Positions 1 through 9,000 of a stretch of DNA of 64,000 nt are shown piece after piece (the first letter of the stretch is position 1; each line of letters opens with the position of its first letter). The notes beneath the pieces are model-generated. The model was not told the DNA's origin. It saw only the letters and a list, made by a program, of their open reading frames with translations, and made no database searches. Source of the stretch: Caulobacter endophyticus (GTDB taxonomy: Bacteria > Pseudomonadota > Alphaproteobacteria > Caulobacterales > Caulobacteraceae); the NCBI RefSeq assembly GCF_029543245.1, contig NZ_JARQWV010000018.1:62001-126000 (forward strand), read 5' to 3'. A program made the translations under genes and the position numbers.

Positions 1-1057
1 GCGTGACCAGCTGCACCAGGGTCTGGCGCACATAGACCGACAACATGTCGGCCCCGCCCAGGATCGCCAGGGCCGCCACCGACAGCCAGACCAGCTTGGA
101 CAGGCCGAAGACGACGGTGGCTGCGCCGAACACCGCCACGCCGGCGAACATGATCCGGCCCGCATGGCGGCGGATCGGGTTGCTGGCCAGGTAGATCGCC
201 ACCGCCGTCGCGCCGATGGCGGGCGAGGCGCGCAGCAGGCCAAAGCCGCCGGGGCCGATGTGCAGCACGTCGCGGGCGAAGACCGGCAGCAGGGCCGTGG
301 CCCCGCCCAGGATCACCGCGAACAGGTCCAGCGAGATCGAGCCGAAGACGATCTTGTTGTTCCACACATAGGCCAGCCCCTCCTTGATCAGCTCCAGGCG
401 CGAGCCGGGCTGGGCCACGGGCGTGGTCGATTTCCTGATCGACGCCAGCAGGACCTGGCCGACGATGTACAGCGCCGCCGCCCCGCCGAAGGCCAGGCCC
501 GCCGAGTGCACCAGCAGGAGGCCGCCCAGCGCCGGTCCGGCGATCGAGGCGCTCTGCCAGGCCAGCGAGTTCCAGGCGATGGCGCGCGGCAAGAGCGGGC
601 GCGGCACCAGCATCGGCCCCATGGCGCTGACGGCCGGCGACATGAAGGCCCGGCTGGCCCCGAAGAACACCGCCATGGTGAAGATCGGCCACAGGGCGTG
701 GATGCCCTTCACGGCCAGGAACAGCAGCACCAGCACGCTCACCGTGTCGACGCCCAGGGTGATCATGGCGATGTGCTTGCGGCTGCGGCGGTCGGCCGTC
801 TCGCCGGCGATCAGGGTCAAGAGGAACAGCGGCACGAACTGCGCCAGGCCGATCATGCTGACCATGAAGGCCGACTCGCCCACCGACATGGTCTGGCGGG
901 CGATGGCGTAGACCTGCCAGCCCAGCGCCACGGCCTGGATCTGCACGCCCAGGGTGCCCACGAACCGCGCCCCCCAGAACAGCAGGTAGTCGCGCTCGCG
1001 CAGCAGGGCGCGGGTCGAGGTGTCGGGATCGGCGGGGAGGGCGGAGGGGTCTGACAT
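1..1057 (-). CDS. MFS transporter, EntS-like (partial, C-terminus off window)
   Basis: This reads right to left from an ATG at 1055-1057 and runs open off the left edge, giving about 352 residues of an inner-membrane major facilitator. The N-terminus is MSDPSALPADPDTST, followed by a cytoplasmic RERDYLLFWGARF segment and at least ten hydrophobic spans. The loop GETADRRSRKH after span 2 matches the MFS signature between helices 2 and 3. The overall pattern fits the MFS_3 group that includes the enterobactin exporter EntS, so small-molecule or siderophore efflux is inferred; the substrate is unknown. No partner gene is visible on the right, where a 264-bp gap precedes the divergent acetyltransferase gene. 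Confidence 0.85.
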   Translation of the reverse strand, partial: MSDPSALPADPDTSTRALLRERDYLLFWGARFVGTLGVQIQAVALGWQVYAIARQTMSVGESAFMVSMIGLAQFVPLFLLTLIAGETADRRSRKHIAMITLGVDTVSVLVLLFLAVKGIHALWPIFTMAVFFGASRAFMSPAVSAMGPMLVPRPLLPRAIAWNSLAWQSASIAGPALGGLLLVHSAGLAFGGAAALYIVGQVLLASIRKSTTPVAQPGSRLELIKEGLAYVWNNKIVFGSISLDLFAVILGGATALLPVFARDVLHIGPGGFGLLRASPAIGATAVAIYLASNPIRRHAGRIMFAGVAVFGAATVVFGLSKLVWLSVAALAILGGADMLSVYVRQTLVQLVT

Positions 1058-1321
1058 TTCGGCGCGGACCCTGCCCCTTGAGACGAAGCGTCGCAATCGC
1101 GTTTGTCTCATAAGGTCGTCGATTTCGTTGACGTGGGGGGCGTTGGGCCGTATGCCGCGCGCCTCTGCCACGGGGAGAGCGCCGCCGATGCGACGCCAAC
1201 GACGAACCTGCGCCGCGCGGACCGCCGTCCGCGCCTAAAGCCCCCCGGGAACGGCGGCCGTCGCGGCCGCGTCACGCGCCGGGGATAAAGCCCCTGTTCG
1301 CACCCGGATATTCGTCGCCTC

Positions 1322-1843
1322 ATGACCGCTTCTTCCGCCGCCCTCGTTCCGCAAGACGTCCCCTCGATCGAGCTCGAGACCCCGCATCACGCCGCCGCCG
1401 TCGAGGCGCTGGTCGATCGCGCCTTCGGCCCGGGCCGCTTCGCCAAGTCGTCGGAACGGCTGCGCGAGACCAATCAGAAGCTCGACGCCTGTTCGTTCGT
1501 CGCCCTGCGCGGCGGCCAGGTGATCGGCAGCGTGCGGCTGTGGCCGGTGACGATCGGCGGCAAGCCCGCCGCGTTCCTGGGCCCGCTGGCCGTGGATTCC
1601 GAGCAGCGCAGCGCGGGTCTGGGCCAGGCCCTGGTCGAGGCCGCCTGCGCCGCGGCCGCCAAGGCCGGCTGGAACGCCGTGCTGCTGGTCGGCGACGCGC
1701 CCTACTTCGCCCGCATCGGCTTTTCGGCCGCGCCCGCCGCCAAGGTCGTGATGCCCGGCCCGGCCGACCAGCACCGGGTGCTGCTGAAGGCCCTGGTCCC
1801 CGGCGGCGACCAGGGTTTCGAAGGGCGCGTGGCGGTTCGCTAG
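1322..1843 (+). CDS. GNAT family N-acetyltransferase (YhbS-like)
   Basis: A 173-residue cytoplasmic protein with a GNAT fold. The acetyl-CoA binding motif A is visible at residues 87-106 (GPLAVDSEQRSAGLGQALVE), followed by LVGDAPYFARIGF at about 122-134, which is typical of the YhbS-like group (COG3153). The acceptor substrate cannot be told from sequence. The start is the first ATG in a frame preceded by a non-coding gap. It stands alone, with an A-family palindromic doublet immediately downstream. Confidence 0.85.
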   Translation: MTASSAALVPQDVPSIELETPHHAAAVEALVDRAFGPGRFAKSSERLRETNQKLDACSFVALRGGQVIGSVRLWPVTIGGKPAAFLGPLAVDSEQRSAGLGQALVEAACAAAAKAGWNAVLLVGDAPYFARIGFSAAPAAKVVMPGPADQHRVLLKALVPGGDQGFEGRVAVR

Positions 1844-1872
1844 GGCGGCCCCGAAGCTCCAGCCTCTTCACC

Positions 1873-1980
1873 ATGCATCCCCGCGAAGGCGAGGACCCAA
1901 GCTGACTTTCAGGATCGGGCGCGCTCTGTGGATAGCCCGCAAGCGCGGCTTGGATCCCCGCCTTCGTGGGGAAGGTCGGA
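1873..1980. repeat. Family A inverted-doublet repeat, copy 1
   Basis: Two inverted arms, CCCCGCGAAGGCGAGGACCC on the left and GGATCCCCGCCTTCGTGGGG on the right, enclose a spacer containing AAGCTGACTTTC. The same layout recurs near 7.1, 26.5 and 45.9 kb. This copy has mismatches in both arms. Confidence 0.8.
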
Positions 1981-2055
1981 TTTGGGGAGGGCGGGCGGCT
2001 GCTCCCCCGCGTGCTCCAGCTTGAGCCCGGGCCGCGCATGACCTAACTGAGGTCC

Positions 2056-2631
2056 ATGCCCTCAGACACAGCCCGCACCGGACTCGACGGCGTCGCCAAG
2101 GCCGCCCAAGCGGCCGGCGGCAAGGGCCTGCCGCCCGTGCATCTGTGGAACCCGCCCCACTGCGGCGACATCGACATCCGCATCGCCAGGGACGGGGTCT
2201 GGTTCCACGAGGGTACGCCGATCGGCCGCGAGGCCCTGGTGCGGCTGTTCTCGACCATCCTGCGGCGCGACCCCGACGGCTTCCACCTGGTCACGCCGGT
2301 GGAGAAGATGAAGATCACGGTCGAGGACGCCCCGTTCATCGCCGTGCGCGTCGACCGCGACGGCGAGGCCCTGCGCTTCCGGACCAATGTCGGCGACGAG
2401 GTCGAGGCCGGTCCCGACCACGCCATCCGGGTGGAGGAAGATCCGGCCACCGGCGAGCCGCGGCCCTATCTGCACGTGCGCCGGGGCCTGGAGGCGCTGA
2501 TCGCCCGGCCGGTGTTCTATGAGCTGGTCGAGATGGCCAGCGAGCGCGACACGGACCAAGGGCGGCGCTTCGGCGTCGCCTCCAACGGCGCCTGGTTCCC
2601 GGTGGGGCCTGCTGCGAGTGATCGGGCATGA
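2056..2631 (+). CDS. DUF1285 domain-containing protein
   Basis: A 191-residue protein. PPVHLWNPPHCGDIDIRI at about residues 27-44, then GVWFHEGTPIGREALVRLFS, are the hallmark of DUF1285, a conserved proteobacterial family without an established biochemical role. Its stop overlaps the start of the Nudix gene (ATGA), so the two are translationally coupled. The order DUF1285 - Nudix CoA pyrophosphatase - CCA-adding enzyme recurs in alphaproteobacteria, which suggests a housekeeping role, possibly nucleotide or RNA metabolism; that role is inference. Confidence 0.85.
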   Translation: MPSDTARTGLDGVAKAAQAAGGKGLPPVHLWNPPHCGDIDIRIARDGVWFHEGTPIGREALVRLFSTILRRDPDGFHLVTPVEKMKITVEDAPFIAVRVDRDGEALRFRTNVGDEVEAGPDHAIRVEEDPATGEPRPYLHVRRGLEALIARPVFYELVEMASERDTDQGRRFGVASNGAWFPVGPAASDRA

Positions 2632-3284
2632 TCCCCCAGTGCAACGCCGCCGCGCGCCGGGCCTTCATCAAGAGCCGGCTCGACCCGATCGAGGCCTACG
2701 ATCCCAGCCTGAAGAACGACTGGCGTTCGGACTTCGACCTCAATCCGGGGATGAAGATCGACAATCCCCACGCCCTGCGGCCAGCCGCCGTGCTGATCGG
2801 CCTGGTGCAGCGGCCAGGCAGCCTGAACGTCATCCTCACCAGGCGCTCGGACACCCTGCGCAGCCACACCGGCCAGATCGCTTTTCCCGGCGGCCGCTGC
2901 GATCCGGGCGAGACGCCGTGGGGCACGGCCCTGCGCGAGGCCAACGAGGAGGTGGGCCTGGATCCCCGCTTCGTCGAGGTGGCCGGCCTGATCCAGGGCT
3001 ACGCCACGGTGACCGGCTTCCACGTCACGCCGGTGGTCGGGTTCGTCGATCCTGACTGCGAGCTGGTCGCCAATCCCGACGAGGTGGCCGACGTCTTCGA
3101 GACGCCGTTCGACTTCCTGATGGATCCGGCCAACCACCAGCGCCAGCACCGCGACACGCCCACGGGCCGCCGGTTCTTCTACGCCATGCCGTGGAACGAG
3201 CGGTTCATCTGGGGCGCGACGGCGGGCATGCTGCGGGCGTTGTACGAGCGGCTGCACCCCGAGAGCGTCGCGGTCGAGGCGTAA
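2628..3284 (+). CDS. Nudix hydrolase, CoA pyrophosphatase type
   Basis: A 218-residue Nudix protein. The Nudix box lies at about residues 88-111, with GGRCDPGE, REANEEVGL and the metal-binding REXXEE glutamates all intact. The segment LRSHTGQIAFPGG just before the box is the extra motif of the CoA pyrophosphatase (NudL/YeaB, UPF0035) subgroup, which splits CoA into 3',5'-ADP and phosphopantetheine. The start codon overlaps the stop of the DUF1285 gene by 4 bases. The downstream gap to the CCA enzyme is 337 bp and carries a C-family repeat, so the ancestral operon has probably been stretched by an insertion. Confidence 0.9.
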   Translation: MIPQCNAAARRAFIKSRLDPIEAYDPSLKNDWRSDFDLNPGMKIDNPHALRPAAVLIGLVQRPGSLNVILTRRSDTLRSHTGQIAFPGGRCDPGETPWGTALREANEEVGLDPRFVEVAGLIQGYATVTGFHVTPVVGFVDPDCELVANPDEVADVFETPFDFLMDPANHQRQHRDTPTGRRFFYAMPWNERFIWGATAGMLRALYERLHPESVAVEA

Positions 3285-3312
3285 GCCTTTAGGTTCGAAG
3301 CCCCCAAAATCC

Positions 3313-3453
3313 GTCATCCCGGGCGTAGGGCCGCGTAGCGGTCCGAAGACCCGGGATCCAGGGGACTGGGCGAGACGGTCAGGCTGGCGATGGCAACCGC
3401 TGTGCGCCGGCCCCTGGGTCCCGGCTCTCCGCTTCGCTGCGGCCGGTATGACG
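3313..3453. repeat. Family C inverted-doublet repeat, copy 1
   Basis: The left arm begins GTCATCCCGGGCG and reaches GACCCGGGATCCAGGGG; the right arm mirrors it as CCCCTGGGTCCCGG to GGTATGAC. It occupies most of the 337-bp gap between the Nudix and cca genes. No gene is seen in the rest of that gap. Confidence 0.8.
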
Positions 3454-3621
3454 GCCTTTGGTGCGGGGGCGGCCGAGACCTGGACCTATCGCCGACAGTT
3501 GGGGACGAGCGCGTTTCCGCTCTTGGCGCGAGCGTCCATTCCCTGAAATAGTCGTTTGAAAGCAGGACGTCCCGCCCGCGCCAACGGGTGGCGGCCTGCC
3601 GTTGCGTAAGGGGGATGTCGC

Positions 3622-4875
3622 GTGGAAACCCAGACCATCGGCCAGCCGCCGTGGATGACATGGCCCGAGACCAAGGCGGTGATCGCCGCCCTGGAGGCCA
3701 AGGGCCGTCCGGGCTGCGCCCGCTTCGTCGGCGGCTGCGTGCGCAACACCCTGATGAACAAGCCGGTCGACGACATCGACATCGCCACCACGCTTACGCC
3801 CGACCAGGTGATCGAGGCGCTGGGCGAGGCGGGGCTGAAGGCCATCCCGACCGGCGTCGACCACGGCACGGTCACGGCCGTCTCCGGCAAGATCCCGTTC
3901 GAGATCACCACCCTGCGCCGCGACGTCTCCACCGACGGCCGCCGGGCGGTGGTGGCCTTCACCCACGCCTGGGAAGAGGACGCCCAGCGCCGCGACTTCC
4001 GCTTCAACGCCCTCTATGTCGACGGCGAGGGCCGCCTCTACGACCCCACCGGCCACGGGGTGCAGGACGCCAAGGACGGCAAGGTGGTGTTCGTCGGCGA
4101 GCCGATGACCCGCATCCGCGAGGACTATCTGCGGATCCTGCGCTTCTTCCGCTTCCAGGCCTGGTACGGCAAGGGCGAGCCCGACGCCAAGGCCCTGGCC
4201 GCCTGCAAGGCGCTTAAAGGTCTGGTCTCGGGCCGCGCCGCCGAGCGCACCCAGAAAGAGATCCTCAAGCTGCTGGCGGCCGAGGATCCGCGTCCGGCCC
4301 TGCGGCTGATGGCGGCCACCGGCGTGCTCGCCGCCATCCTGCCGTTCGTGAAGTCGCTGGCGCGCCTGGACGGCCTGGTCGCCATCGAGACCGAGCAATT
4401 GTTCGAGAACGACGTCGAGCTGCGCCTGGCCGCCCTGATCCCCGACGACGGCGTGCTGGCCCGCGAGCTGGCCGAGCGCCTGCGCCTGTCGAACGCCCTG
4501 AAGGAACGGCTGATCGAGGCGGTCGGAACCTCGCCGCGCATCGTCTCGTGGATGAGCCCGCGCGAGGCCCGCCGCGCCGTCTACGCGCTCAGCCTGCGCA
4601 CCTTCACCGACCGGGTGAAGCTGGCCTGGGCCGGCTCGACCCGTCCGGCCACCACCTCGCAGTGGCGCGCCCTCCTGGCCCTGGCCGAGAACTGGGATCC
4701 TCCGACCTTCCCGCTTACCGGCGAGGAGGTGATGCGCGCCGGCGTGGCCAAGGGTCCGCTGGTCGGCGAGGTGATGCGCGAGGTCGAGATCTGGTGGATC
4801 GACCAGGACTTCATCGAGGACAAGCTGTCGGTCATCGAGCGCCTCAAGGCGGTGGTCCAGGGCATGGCGGTTTGA
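3622..4875 (+). CDS. cca: CCA-adding tRNA nucleotidyltransferase
   Basis: A 417-residue class II nucleotidyltransferase that builds or repairs the 3' CCA end of tRNA. The polymerase signature is clear: RFVGGCVRN at about 35-42, with the metal-binding DID at about 51-53. The flexible-loop region TTLRRDVSTDGR and the motif RRDFRFNALY follow, then DYLRILRFFRF near residue 170. The start is a GTG (METQTIGQPP); upstream ATGs are not in frame with the domain. The frame antisense to this gene is also open for a long way because of codon bias and is not a gene. Confidence 0.95.
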   Translation: METQTIGQPPWMTWPETKAVIAALEAKGRPGCARFVGGCVRNTLMNKPVDDIDIATTLTPDQVIEALGEAGLKAIPTGVDHGTVTAVSGKIPFEITTLRRDVSTDGRRAVVAFTHAWEEDAQRRDFRFNALYVDGEGRLYDPTGHGVQDAKDGKVVFVGEPMTRIREDYLRILRFFRFQAWYGKGEPDAKALAACKALKGLVSGRAAERTQKEILKLLAAEDPRPALRLMAATGVLAAILPFVKSLARLDGLVAIETEQLFENDVELRLAALIPDDGVLARELAERLRLSNALKERLIEAVGTSPRIVSWMSPREARRAVYALSLRTFTDRVKLAWAGSTRPATTSQWRALLALAENWDPPTFPLTGEEVMRAGVAKGPLVGEVMREVEIWWIDQDFIEDKLSVIERLKAVVQGMAV

Positions 4876-4962
4876 GGCGGGTCTGAGCAACACCGCCGCT
4901 GAACGGATCGCCCCTCCGCTCGTTACCTTTCCGGAGCTAAGCTTTGGGGGAGGGCGCCGGAC

Positions 4963-6747
4963 GTGACGTTGCAGCAGGGACTGTCCTTCGCGCTGGTGGG
5001 CGCCACGGTGCTGTGCTTCGTGTGGGGCCGCTGGCGCTACGACCTGATCGCCGTCGGGGCCCTGGCCGTGGGCGTGGTGTCGGGACTGATCCCAGTGAAG
5101 AGCGCCTTCGACGGCTTTTCCAACGACATCGTCATCATCATCGCCAGCGCCCTGGTGCTCAGCGCGGCGGTGTCGCGTTCGGGCATAGTCGACACCCTGA
5201 TGGCCCCGCTGCTGCCGCGGCTGAAGACCGCCCGCAGCCAGGCGCCGGTGATGGCGGCGATCACCGCGGTGCTGTCGATGGCCACCAAGAACGTCGGGGC
5301 CCTGGCCCTGATGATGCCCTCGGCCTTGAGGATGGCGAAGAACACCGGCGTGCCGCCGTCGCGGATCCTGATGCCGATGTCGTTCGGCTCGCTGGTCGGC
5401 GGCCTGGCCGTGCTGGTCGGCACCTCGCCCAACATCATCGTCTCCGAGGTGCGACAGGAGGCGCTGGGCAAGCCCTTCGCCATGTTCGACTTCATGCCGG
5501 TGGGCGCGGCCCTGACGGTGATGGCCATCGCCTATCTGGCCTTCGCCTATCGCCTGCTGCCGGCCGGACGCGAGGCGGCGGTCGACATCGACGCGGCCCT
5601 GGCCGCCAACGCCTATGTCACCGAGGTGGAGATCCCGGGCGACTGGAGCTTCGAGCAGGGCCGGGTTGGCGACCTTAAGCGCGCCGCCGAAGGCGCCGTG
5701 GCGGTGGTGGCCATACTGCGGGGCCGCGAGCGGATCGCCTCGCCGAACGCCGCCCGCAAGATCCAGCCCGGCGACGTGCTGCTGCTGGAGGGCCAGCAGC
5801 AGGCGCTGAACGAGCTGATCCTCAAGGCCCGCCTGCGCCTGTCCGACGCCAAGCGGCCGGTGGTGATGGACGAGCCGACCGACGAGGTGCGGGTGGTCGA
5901 GGCGGTGATCGGCGCTGAAAGCGACCTGATCGGCAAGACCGCCAAGGGCCTGGCCCTGAACGAGACCTACGGCGTCAACCTGCTGGGCGTCAGCCGCGCC
6001 GGCTATCGCCTGGCCGGGCGGCTGGCGACGATCCGCATGAAGGCCGGCGACATTCTCGTGCTGCAGGGAAGCGAGCAGCAGTTGCCCGGCGCGCTGCAGG
6101 CCCTGGGCTGCCTGCCGCTGGCCGAGCGCGAGGTGCGGCTGGGCGGGGTGCGCCATGCGGTCCTGCCGGCCGCCATACTGGCCGGGGCCATGGTGCTGGT
6201 GGCGCTGGGCGTGCTGCCGGTGGCGGCCGGCTTCTTCGCCGCTGCGGTGCTGGTGGTGGCCACCGGCGCCCTGCGCATGCGCGAGGCCTATGCCTCGCTG
6301 GAGGGGCCGGTGCTGGTGCTGGTGGCGGCGATGATCCCGGTCAGCGACACCATCCAGAAGAGCGGCGGCACCGACCTGATCGCCGCCTGGCTGTCGGGCG
6401 CCTTCGACGGCCTGCCGCCGCTTCTGACCCTCACGGCGATGATGGCCGTGGCGATGCTGGCCACGCCCTTCCTCAACAACGCCGCCACCGTGCTGATCGT
6501 CGCGCCCATCGGGCTGGGCCTGGCCGAGCGGCTGGGCCTCAGTCCCGACCCGTTCCTGATGGCCGTAGCGGTGGGCGCCGGCTGCGACTTCCTCACGCCG
6601 GTCGGCCACCAGTGCAACACCCTGGTGCTGGGTCCCGGCGGCTACCGGTTCGGAGACTACGCCCGGCTGGGCGCTCCGCTCTCCCTGCTGATCCTGCTGA
6701 CGGCGCCGGCCCTGATCGCGCTGGTCTGGCCTCTGGCCGGGCGTTGA
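4963..6747 (+). CDS. SLC13 family permease with two RCK_C (TrkA-C) domains
   Basis: A 594-residue inner-membrane transporter beginning at a GTG. Hydrophobic spans cover about residues 5-205 and 400-590. The central part holds two regulatory TrkA-C like domains (ending near VLLLEGQQQALNEL and ILVLQGSEQQLPGAL). The repeated helical-hairpin motifs VGTSPNIIVSEV and GHQCNTLVLGPGGYRFGDY fit the divalent anion:Na+ symporter superfamily. Proteins of this layout move dicarboxylates, sulfate or related anions; the substrate is not predictable. It starts 87 bp after cca, but co-transcription is uncertain. Confidence 0.88.
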   Translation: MTLQQGLSFALVGATVLCFVWGRWRYDLIAVGALAVGVVSGLIPVKSAFDGFSNDIVIIIASALVLSAAVSRSGIVDTLMAPLLPRLKTARSQAPVMAAITAVLSMATKNVGALALMMPSALRMAKNTGVPPSRILMPMSFGSLVGGLAVLVGTSPNIIVSEVRQEALGKPFAMFDFMPVGAALTVMAIAYLAFAYRLLPAGREAAVDIDAALAANAYVTEVEIPGDWSFEQGRVGDLKRAAEGAVAVVAILRGRERIASPNAARKIQPGDVLLLEGQQQALNELILKARLRLSDAKRPVVMDEPTDEVRVVEAVIGAESDLIGKTAKGLALNETYGVNLLGVSRAGYRLAGRLATIRMKAGDILVLQGSEQQLPGALQALGCLPLAEREVRLGGVRHAVLPAAILAGAMVLVALGVLPVAAGFFAAAVLVVATGALRMREAYASLEGPVLVLVAAMIPVSDTIQKSGGTDLIAAWLSGAFDGLPPLLTLTAMMAVAMLATPFLNNAATVLIVAPIGLGLAERLGLSPDPFLMAVAVGAGCDFLTPVGHQCNTLVLGPGGYRFGDYARLGAPLSLLILLTAPALIALVWPLAGR

Positions 6748-6823
6748 CGGTTGGGGAAGGCTTGCCGCGCTGCAAAACCTCGTCATAGTCCGGCTATCGC
6801 GACCGTTGACGAGGGGCGTCCGC

Positions 6824-7033
6824 ATGGCGACGGGCACTGTGCTGTGGTTCGACACCGCCAAGGGCTTTGGCTATATCGCGCCCGACGGCGACGACGGATC
6901 CGAGATCCGCGTCAACGCCGCCGCGGTCGAGCGCGCGGGCCTGCCGCCCCTGGAGGACGGCCAGATCATCGCCTACGAACTGGAGCGCGACCCGTTCAGC
7001 GGCCAGATGGTGGCCGGCAAGCTTAGGGCCTGA
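6824..7033 (+). CDS. Cold-shock domain protein
   Basis: A 69-residue single cold-shock domain protein starting MATGTVLWFDTAKGFGYIAP, containing RNP1-like KGFGYI. The second aromatic RNA-binding motif (normally VFVH) is degenerate, reading SEIRVNAAAVERAG, so it is a divergent member. The ATG at 6824 was preferred over an in-frame TTG six codons earlier because GAGGGG lies just upstream of it. It probably binds single-stranded RNA or DNA. Confidence 0.85.
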   Translation: MATGTVLWFDTAKGFGYIAPDGDDGSEIRVNAAAVERAGLPPLEDGQIIAYELERDPFSGQMVAGKLRA

Positions 7034-7070
7034 GCGCGGGGCGTGGGCGCGGATGCGCTCAAACAACCGT

Positions 7071-7175
7071 TCTTCCCCGCGTAGGCGGGGACCCAAGCTG
7101 ACTTTCCGAGTGAGGCGCGGCCGTGGATCGACCGCTGGCGCCGCTTGGATCCCCGCCTGCGCGGGGATGCTCGGA
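7071..7175. repeat. Family A inverted-doublet repeat, copy 2
   Basis: The arms TTCCCCGCGTAGGCGGGGAC and GGATCCCCGCCTGCGCGGGG are inverted, with the same AAGCTGACTTTCC spacer start as copy 1. The arm tips carry compensating changes (GTAGGC against GCCTGC), as expected if hairpin structure is conserved. Confidence 0.8.
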
Positions 7176-7197
7176 TGAAGAGGCGGGGGGCGAACCC

Positions 7198-7467
7198 CTA
7201 CCGCAGCTCGAAATAGGCCGTGCCGTCGCCTTCGGTGTGGGCGACGATGGCGATCTGGTGCTCGGTGCCGTCGTCGAGGGTCAGGCGAGCGTCGCCGGCG
7301 CGGAAGGCCTGGCGCATGGCCTCGGGCTCGCCCGTCAGGCTGCCCTTGCCGGAGCGGCGGCCCGCGGGGCCGCTGGAGACCAGCAGCGAGAAGCCGATCT
7401 CCTGGCTGTGGCGGGCGATGGTCAGGGCGCCTTGGCCCGTACGCGGAACGGCTGAACTTTTACGCAT
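7198..7467 (-). CDS. Hypothetical protein
   Basis: An 89-residue protein of unknown function, starting MRKSSAVPRTGQGALTIARH and ending in a compact segment with DDGTEHQIAIVAHTEGDGTAYFEL. No signal peptide, membrane segment or recognised motif is seen. Codon use with GC-rich third positions matches its neighbours, and the 3' half reads like a small beta-rich fold. It is convergent with the cold-shock gene, with the A repeat between them. Confidence 0.6.
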   Translation of the reverse strand: MRKSSAVPRTGQGALTIARHSQEIGFSLLVSSGPAGRRSGKGSLTGEPEAMRQAFRAGDARLTLDDGTEHQIAIVAHTEGDGTAYFELR

Positions 7468-7603
7468 GAAGAGGGAACGCCCAGCTTGGCCGTTCGCTCC
7501 ATTCGATGTGGACCTTTCCGTCCGAACACGGCCAAGGTTAGGAACGCAGAGGCGCCCGCCCGCGCTTCATAGGCTGGGCGGTCTGTCGACGAAGGGGAGC
7601 CGC

Positions 7604-7750
7604 ATGGCCCGCAAGCCGAACTACAATTTCGAGCGTCAGGAACGCGAGCGCCAGAAGGCGGCCAAGGCCGCGGAAAAGGCGGCCGACAAGGCCGCCGCCA
7701 AGGCCGCCAAGCGGGCCGAGGGCGGTGAGGGCGAGCCCTCGCCCGAATAG
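7604..7750 (+). CDS. Small basic Lys/Ala-rich protein
   Basis: A 48-residue protein beginning MARKPNYNFERQERER, followed by a highly charged helical tail of repeated AAK/AEKAADKAAAKAAK units and an acidic end (GEGEPSPE). GAAGGGGAG 7 bases before the ATG is a strong ribosome binding site. Short proteins with the MARKPNY.FE.QER start are widespread in alphaproteobacteria and have no assigned function. The tail would form an amphipathic helix and might bind nucleic acid, which is speculation. Confidence 0.7.
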   Translation: MARKPNYNFERQERERQKAAKAAEKAADKAAAKAAKRAEGGEGEPSPE

Positions 7751-7754
7751 GCGC

Positions 7755-8021
7755 TTACTTCTTTTCCGGGTTCCGCACCGACGGGCCTTCCATCTTGGAG
7801 GTGTCGGTGTTGATCGGCGGCACGTTGGCCGGGCGGCCGGTCAGGGTCTCGATCGGATAGACCGTGGCGCACTTGAGCCACTTGCCGGCCCAGGCGCCGC
7901 CGCGCGCCTCGCACTTCGCCTTCGGCCACACCCAAAGGTAGTGGTAGCCGAACACGCCGACGATGCTGGCGAGGAAGATTCCGATGAAGATGATCTTCAG
8001 GCGGTTGATGTTGCGGTTCAT
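7755..8021 (-). CDS. Small membrane-anchored hypothetical protein
   Basis: An 88-residue protein with a positively charged N-terminus (MNRNINRLK) and one hydrophobic segment at about residues 9-31, then a short, probably periplasmic, domain with two cysteines (KCEARGGAWAGKWLKC) that could form a disulfide. The CEARGGXW...C pattern is common in small alphaproteobacterial envelope proteins of unknown function. It is divergent from etfB across 232 bp. Confidence 0.65.
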   Translation of the reverse strand: MNRNINRLKIIFIGIFLASIVGVFGYHYLWVWPKAKCEARGGAWAGKWLKCATVYPIETLTGRPANVPPINTDTSKMEGPSVRNPEKK

Positions 8022-8253
8022 GGCGGCGTCTTAAGCACCGGGCGCGCTATGTGGCTAGTCCCATTTCACGGGCGGGAGCGCGCTGGGGCGCAGACGGCTC
8101 GTCAAAGGTGTCGTACATTTGTTTGAATGATCCTTGAGAAAGCGCATTACGCTTACGTCAGGGGAAACTTGCAAACCTGTGAGGACGCGCTAAGTCGATG
8201 GTCCAAGCAGGGGAAACCTCGAAAGAGAAGCAGCCAGGAGGCGGCGTAGACCG

Positions 8254-9000
8254 ATGAAGGTTCTGGTCCCGGTCAAACGGGTTATCGATTACAACGTGAA
8301 GGCTCGGGTGAAAGCCGACCAGACGGGCGTCGACCTGGCGAACGTCAAGATGTCGATGAACCCGTTCTGCGAGATCGCGGTCGAAGAGGCGGTGCGCCTC
8401 AAGGAAAAGGGCGCGGCGACCGAGGTCGTCATCGTCTCGATCGGCCCGGCTCAAGCCCAGGAAACCATCCGCACGGCCCTGGCCATGGGCGGCGACCGCG
8501 GCATCCTGATCACCAGCGACGCCGACCTCGAGCCGCTGGCCGTGGCCAAGCTGCTGAAGGCTGTGGTGGCCGAAGAGCAGCCCGGCCTCGTCCTGATGGG
8601 CAAGCAGGCCATCGACGGCGACAACAACGCCGTGGGCCAGATGCTGTCGGCCCTGCTCGACTGGCCGCAGGCGACCTTCGCCTCGGCCATCGAGATCGCC
8701 GGCTCGTCGGCCAAGGTCACCCGTGAAGTCGACGGGGGCTTGCAGACCCTCGACGTCGACCTGCCGGCCGTGATCACCGCCGACCTGCGCCTCAACGAGC
8801 CGCGCTACGCGTCTCTGCCCAACATCATGAAGGCCAAGAAGAAGGAAATCGCGCAGAAGACCGTCGCCGACTACGGCGTCGACGTCGCTCCGCGCCTGAC
8901 CGTCGTCAAGGTCACCGAGCCCGCCAAGCGTTCGGCGGGCGTCAAGGTCGAGTCCGCCGCCGATCTCGTCTCCAAGCTCACGACCGCGGGGGTGCTGTAA
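8254..9000 (+). CDS. etfB: Electron transfer flavoprotein, beta subunit
   Basis: A 248-residue protein starting [16 protein letters not shown], a full-length match to the ETF beta family. ETF collects electrons from acyl-CoA and other dehydrogenases and passes them to ETF:quinone oxidoreductase. The AMP-binding loop region is seen in [18 protein letters not shown] near residues 113-130, and the recognition-loop segment in [16 protein letters not shown] near 180-195. Its stop overlaps the ATG of etfA by one base. A GGAGG-type site (CAGGAGGCG) lies 11 bases before the ATG. Confidence 0.96.
   Translation: MKVLVPVKRVIDYNVKARVKADQTGVDLANVKMSMNPFCEIAVEEAVRLKEKGAATEVVIVSIGPAQAQETIRTALAMGGDRGILITSDADLEPLAVAKLLKAVVAEEQPGLVLMGKQAIDGDNNAVGQMLSALLDWPQATFASAIEIAGSSAKVTREVDGGLQTLDVDLPAVITADLRLNEPRYASLPNIMKAKKKEIAQKTVADYGVDVAPRLTVVKVTEPAKRSAGVKVESAADLVSKLTTAGVL

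Noticed and set aside
1058..1321. Short plus-strand frames in the gap between the MFS and acetyltransferase genes
   Set aside because: They have no ribosome site or recognisable motif and overlap the divergent promoter region.
3379..6861. A very long open frame on the minus strand opposite cca and the SLC13 permease
   Set aside because: It is antisense to two well-supported genes, is rich in His, Gln, Gly and Arg as expected from reversed GC-rich codons, and shows no domain.
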